A DNA stretch of 56,578 nucleotides from Thermoanaerobacterales bacterium UBA4880 (GTDB lineage Bacteria > Bacillota > Thermoanaerobacteria > Thermoanaerobacterales > UBA4877), in contig DHDI01000011.1 of assembly GCA_002399285.1 (NCBI GenBank), positions 34,643 to 91,220 of the forward strand, read 5' to 3'. Under the pieces are notes generated by a model. That model saw only the letters and a list, made by a program, of their open reading frames with translations. It ran no database searches and had not been told where the DNA came from. This document shows, one piece after another, positions 15,926 through 25,046 of the stretch; position 1 is the stretch's first letter; every line of letters starts with the position of its first letter. A program made the position numbers and the translations under genes.

Positions 15926-17288
15926 AGGAATAAGGGGCAGGCTGGTGACCACCTATATCCTTCTTGCCATCACAGCCATAGCCCTGGTGGAGGGCGTCAT
16001 GGCCGAATGGGTCTGGCAGTACTATATCGGGAACATAAAGGAGGTTCTCATACAGCAGGCCCAGCTGGCCGACAATTTCTTTAAGAACTATATGGAAAAC
16101 AGCGACCTTATCTATGTGGCACAGGACATTTCCGAGGACTTTGCCCAGGTCTCCAATGCCGAGGTGCAGGTCACCAACAACTCGGGAGTCGTGCTGGGAG
16201 ATTCCATAGGCAATTTCCGCTATGTGGAGACGCAGGACATTATCGATGCAAAGAAGGGCGGCCTGGGGGTGTTCCAGGGGGATTATTTCGATACCGGCGA
16301 AAACGTCATGGCAGTATCCTCGCCGCTGCTCAAGGGCGGCAAGGTGGTGGGCATGATACGCTTTGTGACGTCGCTGAACGGCGTGGAGGACGTTATGCAC
16401 CGCGTCATGGTCCTGTTCACGGAAGTGGGAATAGCGGTGGTGGCCATAGTCGCGATGGTGGGGATATTCATTTCAGGCACGCTCACCCGCCCGCTGAAGG
16501 AAATAACCGAGGCGGCAAGGGAGATAAGCGGCGGTGATTTCACGGTCAGGCTGAACAAGAGGTATGACGACGAGGTCGGCACGCTGGCGGAGACGCTAAA
16601 CCAGACTGCCATCGAGCTGGGCAAGCTGGATACCATGAAGAATGATTTCATAAGCTCCGTCTCCCATGAGATAAGGACCCCACTCACATCTATCAAGGGG
16701 TGGGCGGTTACCCTGAAGGAAGATTCGGACGAGGAACTTATGGAGAAGGGCCTGGACATAATAGAGAAGGAGACGGACAGGCTCACGGCGCTGGTGAACA
16801 GGCTGCTGGATTTCAGCCGCCTGGAGTCGGGCAACATGTCCCTCGCCGTTTCGCCGGTGGATATAAAAAACCTCATAATCTCCACGGCGGACCAGATAAG
16901 GCCGCGGGCTCAGCGGCAGGGCATAACCTTGGATGTGGATGCGGACGACATCCCGGCCATAAAGGGAGATATCAACAAGCTGAAACAGGTGCTGATAAAT
17001 ATTCTGGATAACTCCCTCAAATTTACCGACGAGGGAGGGAGAATAAGGATATATGCGGAAAAGACTCCGGACAAGGTGAGGATAGTCATAGAGGATACCG
17101 GACGGGGCATACCGGAGGGCGATCTGGAGCACATCACCGAGAAGTTTTACACCGCGCAGGCCAAGGGCTCGGGCAGCGGTCTCGGCCTGGCCATATCGAG
17201 GGAACTGATCGAGCTCCACGGGGGGACCATGAGCATCAAGAGCAGACCGGGTGAGGGCACGTCTGTCATGATAGAGCTTCCCGCCTGA
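15915..17288 (+). CDS. Membrane sensor histidine kinase (HAMP-HisKA-HATPase)
   Basis: A 457-residue kinase partnered with the response regulator that it overlaps. Membrane segment 1 is at about 12-32, an extracellular sensor region runs to about 165, membrane segment 2 is about 170-190, followed by HAMP (TRPLKEITEAAREISGGDF). The phospho-acceptor is His251 in SSVSHEIRTPLTSIKGW. The ATPase domain has the N box (LINILDNSLKFT), G1 (IEDTGRGIPEG) and G2 (GSGLGLAIS). The arrangement and the family of its partner match PhoR/WalK/ResE-like sensors; the stimulus cannot be read. Two ATG codons in a row (15915 and 15918) are possible starts; GGAGGAG upstream fits the second slightly better. Confidence 0.93.
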   Translation: MMFKGIRGRLVTTYILLAITAIALVEGVMAEWVWQYYIGNIKEVLIQQAQLADNFFKNYMENSDLIYVAQDISEDFAQVSNAEVQVTNNSGVVLGDSIGNFRYVETQDIIDAKKGGLGVFQGDYFDTGENVMAVSSPLLKGGKVVGMIRFVTSLNGVEDVMHRVMVLFTEVGIAVVAIVAMVGIFISGTLTRPLKEITEAAREISGGDFTVRLNKRYDDEVGTLAETLNQTAIELGKLDTMKNDFISSVSHEIRTPLTSIKGWAVTLKEDSDEELMEKGLDIIEKETDRLTALVNRLLDFSRLESGNMSLAVSPVDIKNLIISTADQIRPRAQRQGITLDVDADDIPAIKGDINKLKQVLINILDNSLKFTDEGGRIRIYAEKTPDKVRIVIEDTGRGIPEGDLEHITEKFYTAQAKGSGSGLGLAISRELIELHGGTMSIKSRPGEGTSVMIELPA

Positions 17289-17291
17289 ACT

Positions 17292-17348
17292 TAACCAGTT
17301 TTTTACTGAATCTTAACTCTTATTTAACCCATAATTTTGGGTATAGTG
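17292..17348 (+). promoter_or_regulatory. Promoter with four 11-bp-spaced PhoB/PhoP-type repeats
   Basis: TTAACC (17292), TTTACT (17303), TTAACT (17314) and TTAACC (17325) lie exactly 11 bases apart, each separated by five bases, on one face of the helix. They replace a -35 element: a TATAGT -10 box is at 17343-17348, 12 bases after the last repeat. This is the layout of activator-dependent promoters bound by tandem OmpR/PhoB-family dimers. The cognate regulator is most likely the one encoded 1.4 kb upstream. Confidence 0.7.
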
Positions 17349-17401
17349 CTAATATGTGATAGTAGATGTTTCGATCATAGTATAGAAGCGGGAGGGATAA
17401 C

Positions 17402-19396
17402 ATGAATAAAAGGCTGATAGGCCTGGCGTTATCTTTGATCATGATATTGACGGCGGGATGTTCCAGCATACCGATGCCCGGCGCCACCATGAAGCCGCCG
17501 TCCGCGCCTGAGGCAAAGAACGGAGAGCTGCAGGACTACAAACAGGTGGTCGCGGACTATCTTCCCGCGGGAGCGAAGCTGGAGGACGTCAACAACACCT
17601 CAGTATATCCCGTGGATGTGGACGGGGATTCGGCCTTCGAATATCTGGCCACTTACAGGCTGGACGAGAGCAGGGTAGGAGCGTTTCTTTTAAAGAAGAG
17701 CGGCAGCGACTATAAGATAGTCTGGACCGACGTGGGCAAGGGATATGGGTTCGACACCGTCAAGATAGCGGACGTGACGGGGGACGGCCTTAACGATATA
17801 CTCATAGGCTGGACCATAGGCGCGTCGGCCGGCAACGCGCTGGACGTGCTTTCATGGAGAAACAATACGCTGCAAAATATATACAGGACGTCCTATCACA
17901 GGATAGACGTGCAGGATATGGAGGGCTATTACGGCAAGGACGACGTTGCGGAGATAGCTCTGTGGACCAAGGATACCGGCGAGGCCTACGATGTGCAGGT
18001 GATGCGGTGGAACGAAAGGGATAAGGATTTCGAGAGCGCGCCCGACGTGTATCAGGCTTATTATCCGGGAGTTGTGCAGAAGGTCAAGGCGGCATCCGAC
18101 GCCCGCTTTTATTGGTACTATCTTGGCATCGCCCAATACCGGGCGGGGCAGTATGAGGATGCTTTGGACTCGGTAGCTTCCGGTGAAAAGCTGCCCGGCG
18201 GCTATCCCGGAGACGCTGAGTTTTCCCTTCTTAAAGCGGATATCCTGAGGGATACGGACAAACTGGAACAGGCTTCCCATATCTATGACGGGCTGCTGTC
18301 CGCCGATAAGCCCGCGGACACGGCGTCTCCCGTGCGCATCACCGCGATGGCCTATTTCGGCAAGGGCGAGATATGCAGGATAAAGGGAGATTATGACACC
18401 GCGGAAGAGTATTATAAGAAGGCTCAGAGCAAGTCTATGGAGATAGAATTCAGGAGAGCTATCAACAGGCTGCCTGTGTACAAAACTGTGGATACTGTGG
18501 AAAACTACTTTAAAAACCTAAATTCGGGAAACTTTAATGGGGAAAAGTTTGTGGAATGGGCAAGGGAAAATAATATCACATTATCCTACAAGGATGTCAA
18601 GACGAATGTGAACGGAATAAGACGGGTGGTATTCGTAGACTACCTGAGCGAGGACCTGATGAAGGCCCACGAGGTGTTCTGGTGGGACAGGGGGACCCTC
18701 AAAAAGCAGCTGGCATTTTCCAACGAGTTCTCGCCTGAAGACGTATTTACATTGGCGGTACAGGACTGCAGGATAGTGCGCGGGAGCGATAATTCCACGG
18801 AGGCGGGGGTCGTTGTGGAAACGTCATACCTCGGCAAGACTGCGCCCAGTCCCTATTATGGACTGCTCAGGCTCACCGACGATCATTGGAAGCTTGTATG
18901 GCGTCCTCCCGTATACAAATGGAGGAATAGCCACGCGACGGTCAAGATCAGCGGGTCGGGACTGAAGGAGTTAATACTCAAGGGAGACTCGGCGAGGACG
19001 AACGATGGCAAGAACCGCATATTCAACGAGAAGGGCGGCGCGCCCCGCCGTCATTTTGAAGATATCTGGCAGAGGGACGGAGACAGCTACAAGCTCACGG
19101 ATTATGAATCCATACCGTCGGCCTACAATACCTTGGTCGAGTTTATATACAGCCTCTCAACGGATGATGAAGCTGCGGCCAAGGACCTGGTGGCCGATAC
19201 GGCTTTGATAGAAAAGGCGAAACAGCTTAAGCTCATACAGCCCGATCTGAGCGGACGCTGGATGCTGAAGACGGCGGACGCAGATGCGGAAACGGAGGGA
19301 CCGTTCACAATAACCGGCGGCCCCGCGGACGGCATCACCTTTACCTTCGAGCAGCAAGGGCAGAAATGGCTGATAAAGGATATAATCAAAAAATAA
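17402..19396 (+). CDS. Large lipoprotein with FG-GAP/VCBS-like and TPR-like regions
   Basis: A 664-residue surface lipoprotein of unknown role. The signal MNKRLIGLALSLIMILTAGC ends in a lipobox Cys. After a Pro-rich linker, residues ~45-200 hold calcium-type repeats (VYPVDVDGDSAFEYLATY; KIADVTGDGLNDILIGW), each DxDGD-like, as in integrin-type blades. Residues ~230-360 look like tetratricopeptide helices (WYYLGIAQYRAGQYEDALDS; YFGKGEICRIKGDYDTAEEYYKKAQ). The rest has no recognised domain. Start ATG 17402 has GGGAGGGAT before it. It directly follows a two-component system and has a Pho-box-like promoter, so it is probably a main output of that system, perhaps a sensor accessory or binding protein. 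Confidence 0.8.
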   Translation: MNKRLIGLALSLIMILTAGCSSIPMPGATMKPPSAPEAKNGELQDYKQVVADYLPAGAKLEDVNNTSVYPVDVDGDSAFEYLATYRLDESRVGAFLLKKSGSDYKIVWTDVGKGYGFDTVKIADVTGDGLNDILIGWTIGASAGNALDVLSWRNNTLQNIYRTSYHRIDVQDMEGYYGKDDVAEIALWTKDTGEAYDVQVMRWNERDKDFESAPDVYQAYYPGVVQKVKAASDARFYWYYLGIAQYRAGQYEDALDSVASGEKLPGGYPGDAEFSLLKADILRDTDKLEQASHIYDGLLSADKPADTASPVRITAMAYFGKGEICRIKGDYDTAEEYYKKAQSKSMEIEFRRAINRLPVYKTVDTVENYFKNLNSGNFNGEKFVEWARENNITLSYKDVKTNVNGIRRVVFVDYLSEDLMKAHEVFWWDRGTLKKQLAFSNEFSPEDVFTLAVQDCRIVRGSDNSTEAGVVVETSYLGKTAPSPYYGLLRLTDDHWKLVWRPPVYKWRNSHATVKISGSGLKELILKGDSARTNDGKNRIFNEKGGAPRRHFEDIWQRDGDSYKLTDYESIPSAYNTLVEFIYSLSTDDEAAAKDLVADTALIEKAKQLKLIQPDLSGRWMLKTADADAETEGPFTITGGPADGITFTFEQQGQKWLIKDIIKK

Positions 19397-19438
19397 GCAT
19401 CATTTTGCAGGAAGGCGCTTTATGAGCCGATATACGAT

Positions 19439-19467
19439 TTGTAAGCCTGCCTTGGGAATGATATAAT
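19439..19467 (+). promoter_or_regulatory. Predicted sigma-A promoter
   Basis: TTGTAA (19439-19444), 17 bases, TATAAT (19462-19467), then GGGAGG before the ATG at 19502. The next gene therefore has its own promoter. Confidence 0.65.
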
Positions 19468-19501
19468 GGATATATCAATAATTTGACAAGGGAGGTTAAT
19501 T

Positions 19502-20701
19502 ATGAAAAGAATACTATCTACGGCGCTGGTCGTACTTATGGTACTGTCGCTGCCTGTGGCGGCAATGGCGCAGCAGCCGGCGGCGATTACAAAGGGCGAG
19601 TTTGTCAGGCTGCTCTTCGACAAGACGGCAACCGATCTGGGAGGAATGACATACGGAGATTACGCATCTAAAAACGGGATCTTGATAGGCGGAGGCAGCG
19701 GTTCTCTGGGACTGGACGATCCGCTGACATACGGCACCGCGGGGATAATCCTTTCGCGGTATATGGGCTTTTCCTCTTTTGACGCCCAGGTCACTGCGGC
19801 GTCGGAGTACGCGCATGCTGCGGAATATGGACTGCTGCCTGAGAATGCTGAGGCAAACGCAGCCGTTACACAGGAGTCCGCCGAGAGTATCGTAAGCGGC
19901 CTTGCTGCAAACATGGAAAGCGCGAGGGAGTTTGTAAACCATTCCAATGAGCAGACGACGGATAAATTTAGATTCGATATCGATATGTCGATGCAGGTAT
20001 TGAGCGACGGCAAGACTGCGGATATGCCGGCGCAGATGTCAATGAATGCGGTCACCAAGACGGAGGTCGATCTGAATACCGGGATACATCAGATTGTGAC
20101 GAGCAGTATGGAAGGCGCGGATCAGAGCGCGATCGAGGAGTACATCCTGAAGGACGGCATATATGCAAAGGCCGCGGACAAAGACGGCAAAGAGACATGG
20201 ACCGTCTTAAAGGGCCTGGCCATGCCCGACCTCAAACAGCAGACGGAGATAAGCCCCGAACAGACGAAGGGCATGGATAAGTACGTCACCTACAGGGATA
20301 TGGGAGAAGTGGTCGTAGACGGGCAAAAGCTCAGGAGGATCGACGCGTTTTTGAACATAAAGGACATGAACTATGTGGATCAGGCGCTCGATATGGCCGG
20401 CATGGGAGATACGATGAAGGAACTGCTGCAGGGTCAGAATGCCGGCGACATGTTCAGGGGAATGTACGGCAAGATAGTCTACTATATAGATCCTGAGACG
20501 AACCTCGTTAAAAGCGCAGACATACAGGAGAGGGTAGACTTCAATCCGGACTTCAAGGTGTCGGACCAGCCGATATCCATAACTTCCGAGCAGATCTTGT
20601 TAAAGGCCAAGTACTATGACTACAACAGCGACGATATAAAGATAGAGCTTCCCGACGAGGCGAAGAACGCCGAAGTAATAGATATGACGAAGCAGATGTA
20701 G
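19502..20701 (+). CDS. Secreted protein with SLH-like N-terminus and LppX/DUF6612-like C-terminus
   Basis: A 399-residue exported protein. The signal peptide is MKRILSTALVVLMVLSLPVAAMAQ with an AMA-Q cleavage site. Residues ~28-125 look like two degenerate S-layer-homology repeats (ITKGEFVRLLFDKTA; DDPLTYGTAGIILSRYMGF), which in other proteins attach to wall polymers. Residues ~140-399 alternate strands with phrases such as MSMNAVTKTEVDLNTG, YILKDGIYAKAAD and KIVYYIDPETNLVKSADI, typical of the LolA/LppX-like half-barrel of DUF6612-type lipoproteins, which bind hydrophobic ligands. The function is unproved. It follows the regulated lipoprotein and ends in a bidirectional terminator. Confidence 0.7.
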   Translation: MKRILSTALVVLMVLSLPVAAMAQQPAAITKGEFVRLLFDKTATDLGGMTYGDYASKNGILIGGGSGSLGLDDPLTYGTAGIILSRYMGFSSFDAQVTAASEYAHAAEYGLLPENAEANAAVTQESAESIVSGLAANMESAREFVNHSNEQTTDKFRFDIDMSMQVLSDGKTADMPAQMSMNAVTKTEVDLNTGIHQIVTSSMEGADQSAIEEYILKDGIYAKAADKDGKETWTVLKGLAMPDLKQQTEISPEQTKGMDKYVTYRDMGEVVVDGQKLRRIDAFLNIKDMNYVDQALDMAGMGDTMKELLQGQNAGDMFRGMYGKIVYYIDPETNLVKSADIQERVDFNPDFKVSDQPISITSEQILLKAKYYDYNSDDIKIELPDEAKNAEVIDMTKQM

Positions 20702-20728
20702 ACTGGGGAAACAATTAAAACATAAAAA

Positions 20729-20768
20729 GGTGGCGTCAATCGGTATGTATGATTGGCGCCATTTTTTT
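20729..20768. terminator. Bidirectional terminator between convergent units
   Basis: GGTGGCGTCAATC pairs with GATTGGCGCCA (one bulge), with a T7 run on the plus side and an A-rich run on the other. It serves the gene ending at 20701 and the minus-strand operon ending at 20787. Confidence 0.8.
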
Positions 20769-20786
20769 ATTGCAGCCCAGTTTGCA

Positions 20787-21680
20787 TCACGGTCTTGCCG
20801 TATCGGCACTGATGCGGTGCAGTTTGGTCGCGCAGGGCAGATCACCGGCATGGGAATAATCGCTGTCGTAGATCAAATCGGCACAATAGACCAGCGAGGC
20901 TCCGTTTAAAGTGAAGCGGCGGTAATTTGCCTCCGGCAGCGGATAATGCTCATCGGCGGGAGAGTAGCTCGGGGACGAGCAGTCGCTGCTCCCTTCCGCG
21001 CCGCTTAGTACCGCCTGCGCCGCCTCCATATACCTGTCTATCCAATCCGCTCCGATAGGCGCTCCGTTATGGCCCGGGCAGATAAGATCGAAATCCTTGC
21101 GGAAGCCCGCCAGTTTTTTAAGAGCCCTCAGGCAGGTCTCCACCGTGGAAGCGGGCCGCGAATGGAACTGCCCCGGTTTTTCGGCGTATCCCGGCAGCAG
21201 AAGTACCTGTCCCGAATCCACTTCGTCCCCGGGGAAAAGAAGCCTGCGGCCGGCGTCAAGCACGGCTATGCTGCCCGGGGCATGGCAGTCCAGTTTGATG
21301 ATTTGCAGCGGCCGGTTCCCCGGGTCTATTATGTCTTCGTCGCCGACGAAGCTGTATTCATAATCCAGAGGATAGTCCTGCGCGGCCTGGCCCATGGTGT
21401 TTTTGGCGCTTCTGGAGGTCTCCTCCGTCAGATATACCGTATCAAAAAATCCGTTCCCTCCGGTATGGTCAAAATGGCTGTGGGTATTTATGACAGCCCT
21501 GACCGGAAGCGGCGTCAGGCTTTGGGCGAAGGCCCGGATGTCATGGACGGAGCAGCCTGCGTCGATCATGACCGCTTCCCGGTCACCGGCCAATAAAAAG
21601 CGGTCGCAGCTGTCTCCGCCGCCGCTGATCATCCATGTGCCGGGCCTTAGTTTTTGCGCGCTGAAATTTTGCTCGATCAT
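20787..21680 (-). CDS. Metallo-beta-lactamase-fold hydrolase
   Basis: A 297-residue member of the MBL superfamily. The metal motif is THSHFDHTGG (HxHxDH), with further ligands in CHAPGSIAV (His) and LFPGDEVDSG (Asp) and a final His in LICPGHNG. This is the glyoxalase II-like hydrolase pattern with two metals; the substrate is unknown. Start ATG 21680 follows AAAGGATGAG. It is the last gene of the sigma-54-driven PTS operon, 20 bases after the MATE gene. The context suggests a role in handling, or detoxifying, a product of sugar-amine breakdown, but this is inference. Confidence 0.85.
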   Translation of the reverse strand: MIEQNFSAQKLRPGTWMISGGGDSCDRFLLAGDREAVMIDAGCSVHDIRAFAQSLTPLPVRAVINTHSHFDHTGGNGFFDTVYLTEETSRSAKNTMGQAAQDYPLDYEYSFVGDEDIIDPGNRPLQIIKLDCHAPGSIAVLDAGRRLLFPGDEVDSGQVLLLPGYAEKPGQFHSRPASTVETCLRALKKLAGFRKDFDLICPGHNGAPIGADWIDRYMEAAQAVLSGAEGSSDCSSPSYSPADEHYPLPEANYRRFTLNGASLVYCADLIYDSDYSHAGDLPCATKLHRISADTARP

Positions 21681-21700
21681 TTATCTCATCCTTTCGTTTA

Positions 21701-23071
21701 TCAGGCTTTGCTCTCGGTAAAATTACGCCGCCATTTTCCGCTGCGGATGCGTGCCTCGCTCGTTACGACCTTCATGATCTGATCGCTCTTGATCAAAAAA
21801 AACACGGCCGGGACGGACAGTTTCCAGACAAAGGCGGAGAGGTAGCCCAACGGCAATATCACAGCCCAAAGGAAGATCAGATCGTTTGCCATTGCGAACA
21901 CCACATCTCCTCCTCCCCGCAGTATGCCCATCATATTCATGATCTGTACCGCGCTGAAGAAGGCGATGACCGTGCCGACCAGCATGATCTGATCCGCATA
22001 GATCTTGGTCAGATCGCTTACCTGATAAAAATCAATGATGAAGCTTCTCATAAGGAATATCAGACCTGCGGCCAGCAATCCGACTATGATCGAAAGCCTT
22101 TGAAAATAACACCTGAGGAAGGTGAGAAGATCCTCGTTCCCCGCCCCTATAGCATTGGCGACAAGCACGCAGGCAGCGGAGGTAACGCCGCTCACCATTA
22201 CGTCGGAAAGCTGATTGGCCACGCTGTAAATACTGTTTGCTGAGATGACCTCGCGCCCCATGTGTCCTAAGATCATGGAAAGCACGCTGCTTCCCAGGGC
22301 CCAGAACAGCTCGTTGCATATGACGGGGGTGCTGACGGAGAAATACGGCCGGGCCAATGATCTATCCAGTTCTTTAAGCTTATGCGGCCGAATTTTAAGT
22401 TTGTCCTCGCGGAAACAGACGAACCATAGGATCAGGCCGAATTCGCATATCCTGGCGATCAGCGTAGCTATGGCGGCTCCGCTTATTCCGAAAGAGAAGC
22501 CTGCGAAACTCCCGAAGAGAAACAGCCAGTTAAGTACGGCCTTTACGATCAGTGCCAGCCATGCCCCGGCCATGCCGATCTTTACGGTGTGAACGGCCTG
22601 CAGCACGCCCGTTGTCACGGTCGAAAGCGTATAAAACAGGTAAGAAAGCGCCGATATGCGCAGATAGCCTATTCCCTCCGCGATAATTTCGCCGTCATTC
22701 GTGAAAAGCCTTAATATCTGGCCGGGGAAGATGACCCCCGCCGCGGTGATGGCCAGTGCAAAGATGGCCGCCATCCGATAGGTATATGCCAGCACCTTGT
22801 GGATGGAGTCTACGTCTCCCTTGCCCCAGAACTGCGCCGCAAGTACATTGGAACCGGATGCGATACCGGCCGAAACCAGCGTGACGATCATAAAGACCTG
22901 ATTGCTGAGGGAAGCGACGGAAAGGGGAACTTCCCCCAGCTGACCGAGCATAAGGGTATCGAGCAGGTTAACAAGAAAACTGACTATACTTTGCGCAGCC
23001 AGCGGCAGAGCGATCGAGACGGTCATCCTAGTTATCCGGCTGCCGTCCAAGCTGTCTTGGTTCATGGGCAT
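21701..23071 (-). CDS. MATE family efflux transporter
   Basis: A 456-residue, twelve-helix exporter of the MATE/NorM-DinF group. Family features include the start RMTVSIALPLAAQSIVSFLVNLLDTLMLGQLGEVPLSV, FLVNPA-like changes, and the matching second half VICNELFWALGSSVLSMILGHMG. These proteins use Na+ or H+ gradients to expel drugs, toxins or metabolites. The ATG at 23071 overlaps the TGA stop of the SIS gene by one base (TGATG), so translation is coupled. Its place in a sugar-PTS operon suggests export of a by-product or analogue of the pathway. Confidence 0.92.
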   Translation of the reverse strand: MPMNQDSLDGSRITRMTVSIALPLAAQSIVSFLVNLLDTLMLGQLGEVPLSVASLSNQVFMIVTLVSAGIASGSNVLAAQFWGKGDVDSIHKVLAYTYRMAAIFALAITAAGVIFPGQILRLFTNDGEIIAEGIGYLRISALSYLFYTLSTVTTGVLQAVHTVKIGMAGAWLALIVKAVLNWLFLFGSFAGFSFGISGAAIATLIARICEFGLILWFVCFREDKLKIRPHKLKELDRSLARPYFSVSTPVICNELFWALGSSVLSMILGHMGREVISANSIYSVANQLSDVMVSGVTSAACVLVANAIGAGNEDLLTFLRCYFQRLSIIVGLLAAGLIFLMRSFIIDFYQVSDLTKIYADQIMLVGTVIAFFSAVQIMNMMGILRGGGDVVFAMANDLIFLWAVILPLGYLSAFVWKLSVPAVFFLIKSDQIMKVVTSEARIRSGKWRRNFTESKA

Positions 23072-24150
23072 CAATTATTATCCTCGCCGTGGGTGACAAA
23101 ATACCGCTCCATAAGCTCATGGTGCTGCGGTGCCATGAGATCGCGCCCGCAGTCCACGGTAAGGCGGTAAATAAGCGCCTGAACGGAGCTGATAAGTTCA
23201 AGCGCACTGAAACACCCGCCGGCTAGCTCAAGTGCCAGATCATGTTCATGGGCCGTCCGAGAGCCGATCACGAAGCCGTTTCCCATTACCTCTTCCATAT
23301 AACGTCCGAGGGCGAGCGCCTTGTCGTTTTCTCTGCCTCCGTCATTCAAAACTATTACGCAGTGGCTGGCGTTATAGCCGTAGTTGGGACCATGAAGGCT
23401 TTCCTCCAGTTCATAGCCCATGGAGGGCTTCTGAAGTATTTCCCATCCCTTGAGCGCCGCCTCGGCAGCCACTCCGTAAAGAGAATCGGCTCCCGCAAAG
23501 ATCAGGCATTCCGAACGCAGCATTTGCCACTTGTTTTGTCCGGTCCACTCCAAGGTTTTGTCTATGATATCGTCAATGCTTTTTGGAAGCTGCCCGGCAA
23601 GTTTTATCAGCGCATCGTAGTCCTCGCTGTTTACGATGCCCTTTGCAAGTCCGAGTTCAAGCCCCAGAAGCATTTGGGACATCACGGAAGAGGAATATCC
23701 TATGGTGCGCATGGGATATTCCTCATATCCGCAGCCCATATCCCAGTGACAGGGGGATTCCTTTGCCAAAGGAGTATCCGCGGATTCGGTAATGCTGACG
23801 AAATGATATCCGAGATCCCTTACTATCTTCGCCGCATTTCTTGTTTCAATGGAGGTACCCGTCTGAGAAGTAAATACATACAGGGCGTGCGGATTTAAAC
23901 AGGCTGCGCTGTGGCAGAAATCATTCGGGACATAGACCGAGGCCCTGATGCCGGCGTACTTTTCTATAAAGCTTCTGCTTGTAAGCGCAGAGGTATTTGA
24001 CGTTCCCGAGCCGACAAATATGATCTCGTCTATGGAATCCCTTTCGCCGCCGAGATAGTTTAAAAGCTGCGCTGCCCTTTCCTTGCAGCCCGCGGTGATG
24101 CCTTCTATTATTCCCGGGGTTCTTTTGATACAATCGAGCATAGTCACCAT
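23071..24150 (-). CDS. SIS-domain sugar-phosphate isomerase/deglycase
   Basis: A 359-residue protein with two SIS domains like the isomerase half of GlmS and the deglycases FrlB and GfrE/GfrF. The first has IIFVGSGTSNTSALTSRSFIEK and the Ser/Thr-rich phosphosugar loop FTSQTGTSIETRNA; the second has CLIFAGADSLYGVAAEAALKGWEIL followed by GYELEESLHGPNYG, where a Glu-x-x-His pair serves as the general base in relatives. No glutaminase domain is present. In mannose-family PTS operons such enzymes split glucoselysine- or fructoselysine-6-phosphate or act on amino-sugar phosphates; the exact substrate is open. ATG 24150 is chosen since AAGGAGG lies eight bases upstream. A hairpin separates it from the EIID gene. 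Confidence 0.85.
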   Translation of the reverse strand: MVTMLDCIKRTPGIIEGITAGCKERAAQLLNYLGGERDSIDEIIFVGSGTSNTSALTSRSFIEKYAGIRASVYVPNDFCHSAACLNPHALYVFTSQTGTSIETRNAAKIVRDLGYHFVSITESADTPLAKESPCHWDMGCGYEEYPMRTIGYSSSVMSQMLLGLELGLAKGIVNSEDYDALIKLAGQLPKSIDDIIDKTLEWTGQNKWQMLRSECLIFAGADSLYGVAAEAALKGWEILQKPSMGYELEESLHGPNYGYNASHCVIVLNDGGRENDKALALGRYMEEVMGNGFVIGSRTAHEHDLALELAGGCFSALELISSVQALIYRLTVDCGRDLMAPQHHELMERYFVTHGEDNN

Positions 24151-24174
24151 ATGCATAGCCTCCTTTTAAATGAA

Positions 24175-24208
24175 AAGCATCAGTGTCGTATTACGGTACT
24201 GATGCTTT
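24175..24208 (-). promoter_or_regulatory. Intercistronic hairpin between EIID and SIS genes
   Basis: AAAGCATCAGT and ACTGATGCTTT form an 11-bp stem with a 12-base loop. On the minus strand it is followed by TTTTCATTT, so it may act as a partial terminator or an RNA-stabilising 3' structure that gives more PTS than enzyme mRNA. Confidence 0.5.
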
Positions 24209-24224
24209 ATGGATATTTATAAGC

Positions 24225-25046
24225 TTAGAAAATTCCTATCACAGCACCGGCAACTCCCAATACTATGAGCAAAAGCATCATCCAGATCGGCTTGCCGCCC
24301 TTGCCGAGAGACTTGAAACATCCCAGAGTGAGCAGAAGCGGAAGCATCCCGGGCATTATGGAGTCCAATAAACTCTGAATCTCCAGCTTGTTTCCCTGAA
24401 TAGACATTACCAAGGGGATATTGAATTTTACCATTGTGCAGGTCATAGCTCCTACCGTCATAAGACCGATAATACCCGCAGCCTTTGTGATCTGTCCCAT
24501 TACTCCGCTGTCTATGGCCTTCTTGATGAAGCTGGAACCCATGCCATAGCCGATATACGTACCGTAATAACGAGGGAAGAATGCTACGAGATTGAATAAA
24601 AGCAGGTGGATGACAGCACCGAGAATATTTCCCGTGGCAGCCAGTGAAGCGCCGATACCCAGCGTAATGACGCGCACCGCACCCCAGAATATGGAGTCGC
24701 CGATACCGGCGAACGGGCCCATAAGGCTTACCTTTACGGTGTTTATACTGGTAGTATCAAAATTCGGGTCCTTGGAAGCTTCCTTTTCCATGGCCGCGGA
24801 AAGTCCGGTGATAAATGAACCCATGGTCGGAGTCGTATTAAAGAGTTCAAAATGGCGCTTAAGCGCGGTCTTTTGATCCTTGGGGTCTTTCCAGAAACGT
24901 TTTATAACGGGGATCATTGTGTAGACATAGCCGAGGCCCTGCATACGCTCATAGTTGTATGTCGAGCTGATCGTCATGGTGCGCCAGAAGACCTGTTTGA
25001 GCATTTTATTATCTTCATTGCTGAGATTATATTTTTCCTTAATCAT
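24225..25046 (-). CDS. PTS mannose-family EIID
   Basis: A 273-residue membrane subunit working with EIIC as the sugar channel. The family start NEDNKMLKQVFWRTMTISSTYNYERMQGLGYVYTMIPVI, FNTTPTMGSFITGL, LMGPFAGIGDSIFWGAVRVI and the hydrophobic end are characteristic. The ATG at 25046 is chosen because GAGGAGGAATT precedes it; it overlaps the end of EIIC by eight bases, implying coupled translation. Confidence 0.95.
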   Translation of the reverse strand: MIKEKYNLSNEDNKMLKQVFWRTMTISSTYNYERMQGLGYVYTMIPVIKRFWKDPKDQKTALKRHFELFNTTPTMGSFITGLSAAMEKEASKDPNFDTTSINTVKVSLMGPFAGIGDSIFWGAVRVITLGIGASLAATGNILGAVIHLLLFNLVAFFPRYYGTYIGYGMGSSFIKKAIDSGVMGQITKAAGIIGLMTVGAMTCTMVKFNIPLVMSIQGNKLEIQSLLDSIMPGMLPLLLTLGCFKSLGKGGKPIWMMLLLIVLGVAGAVIGIF

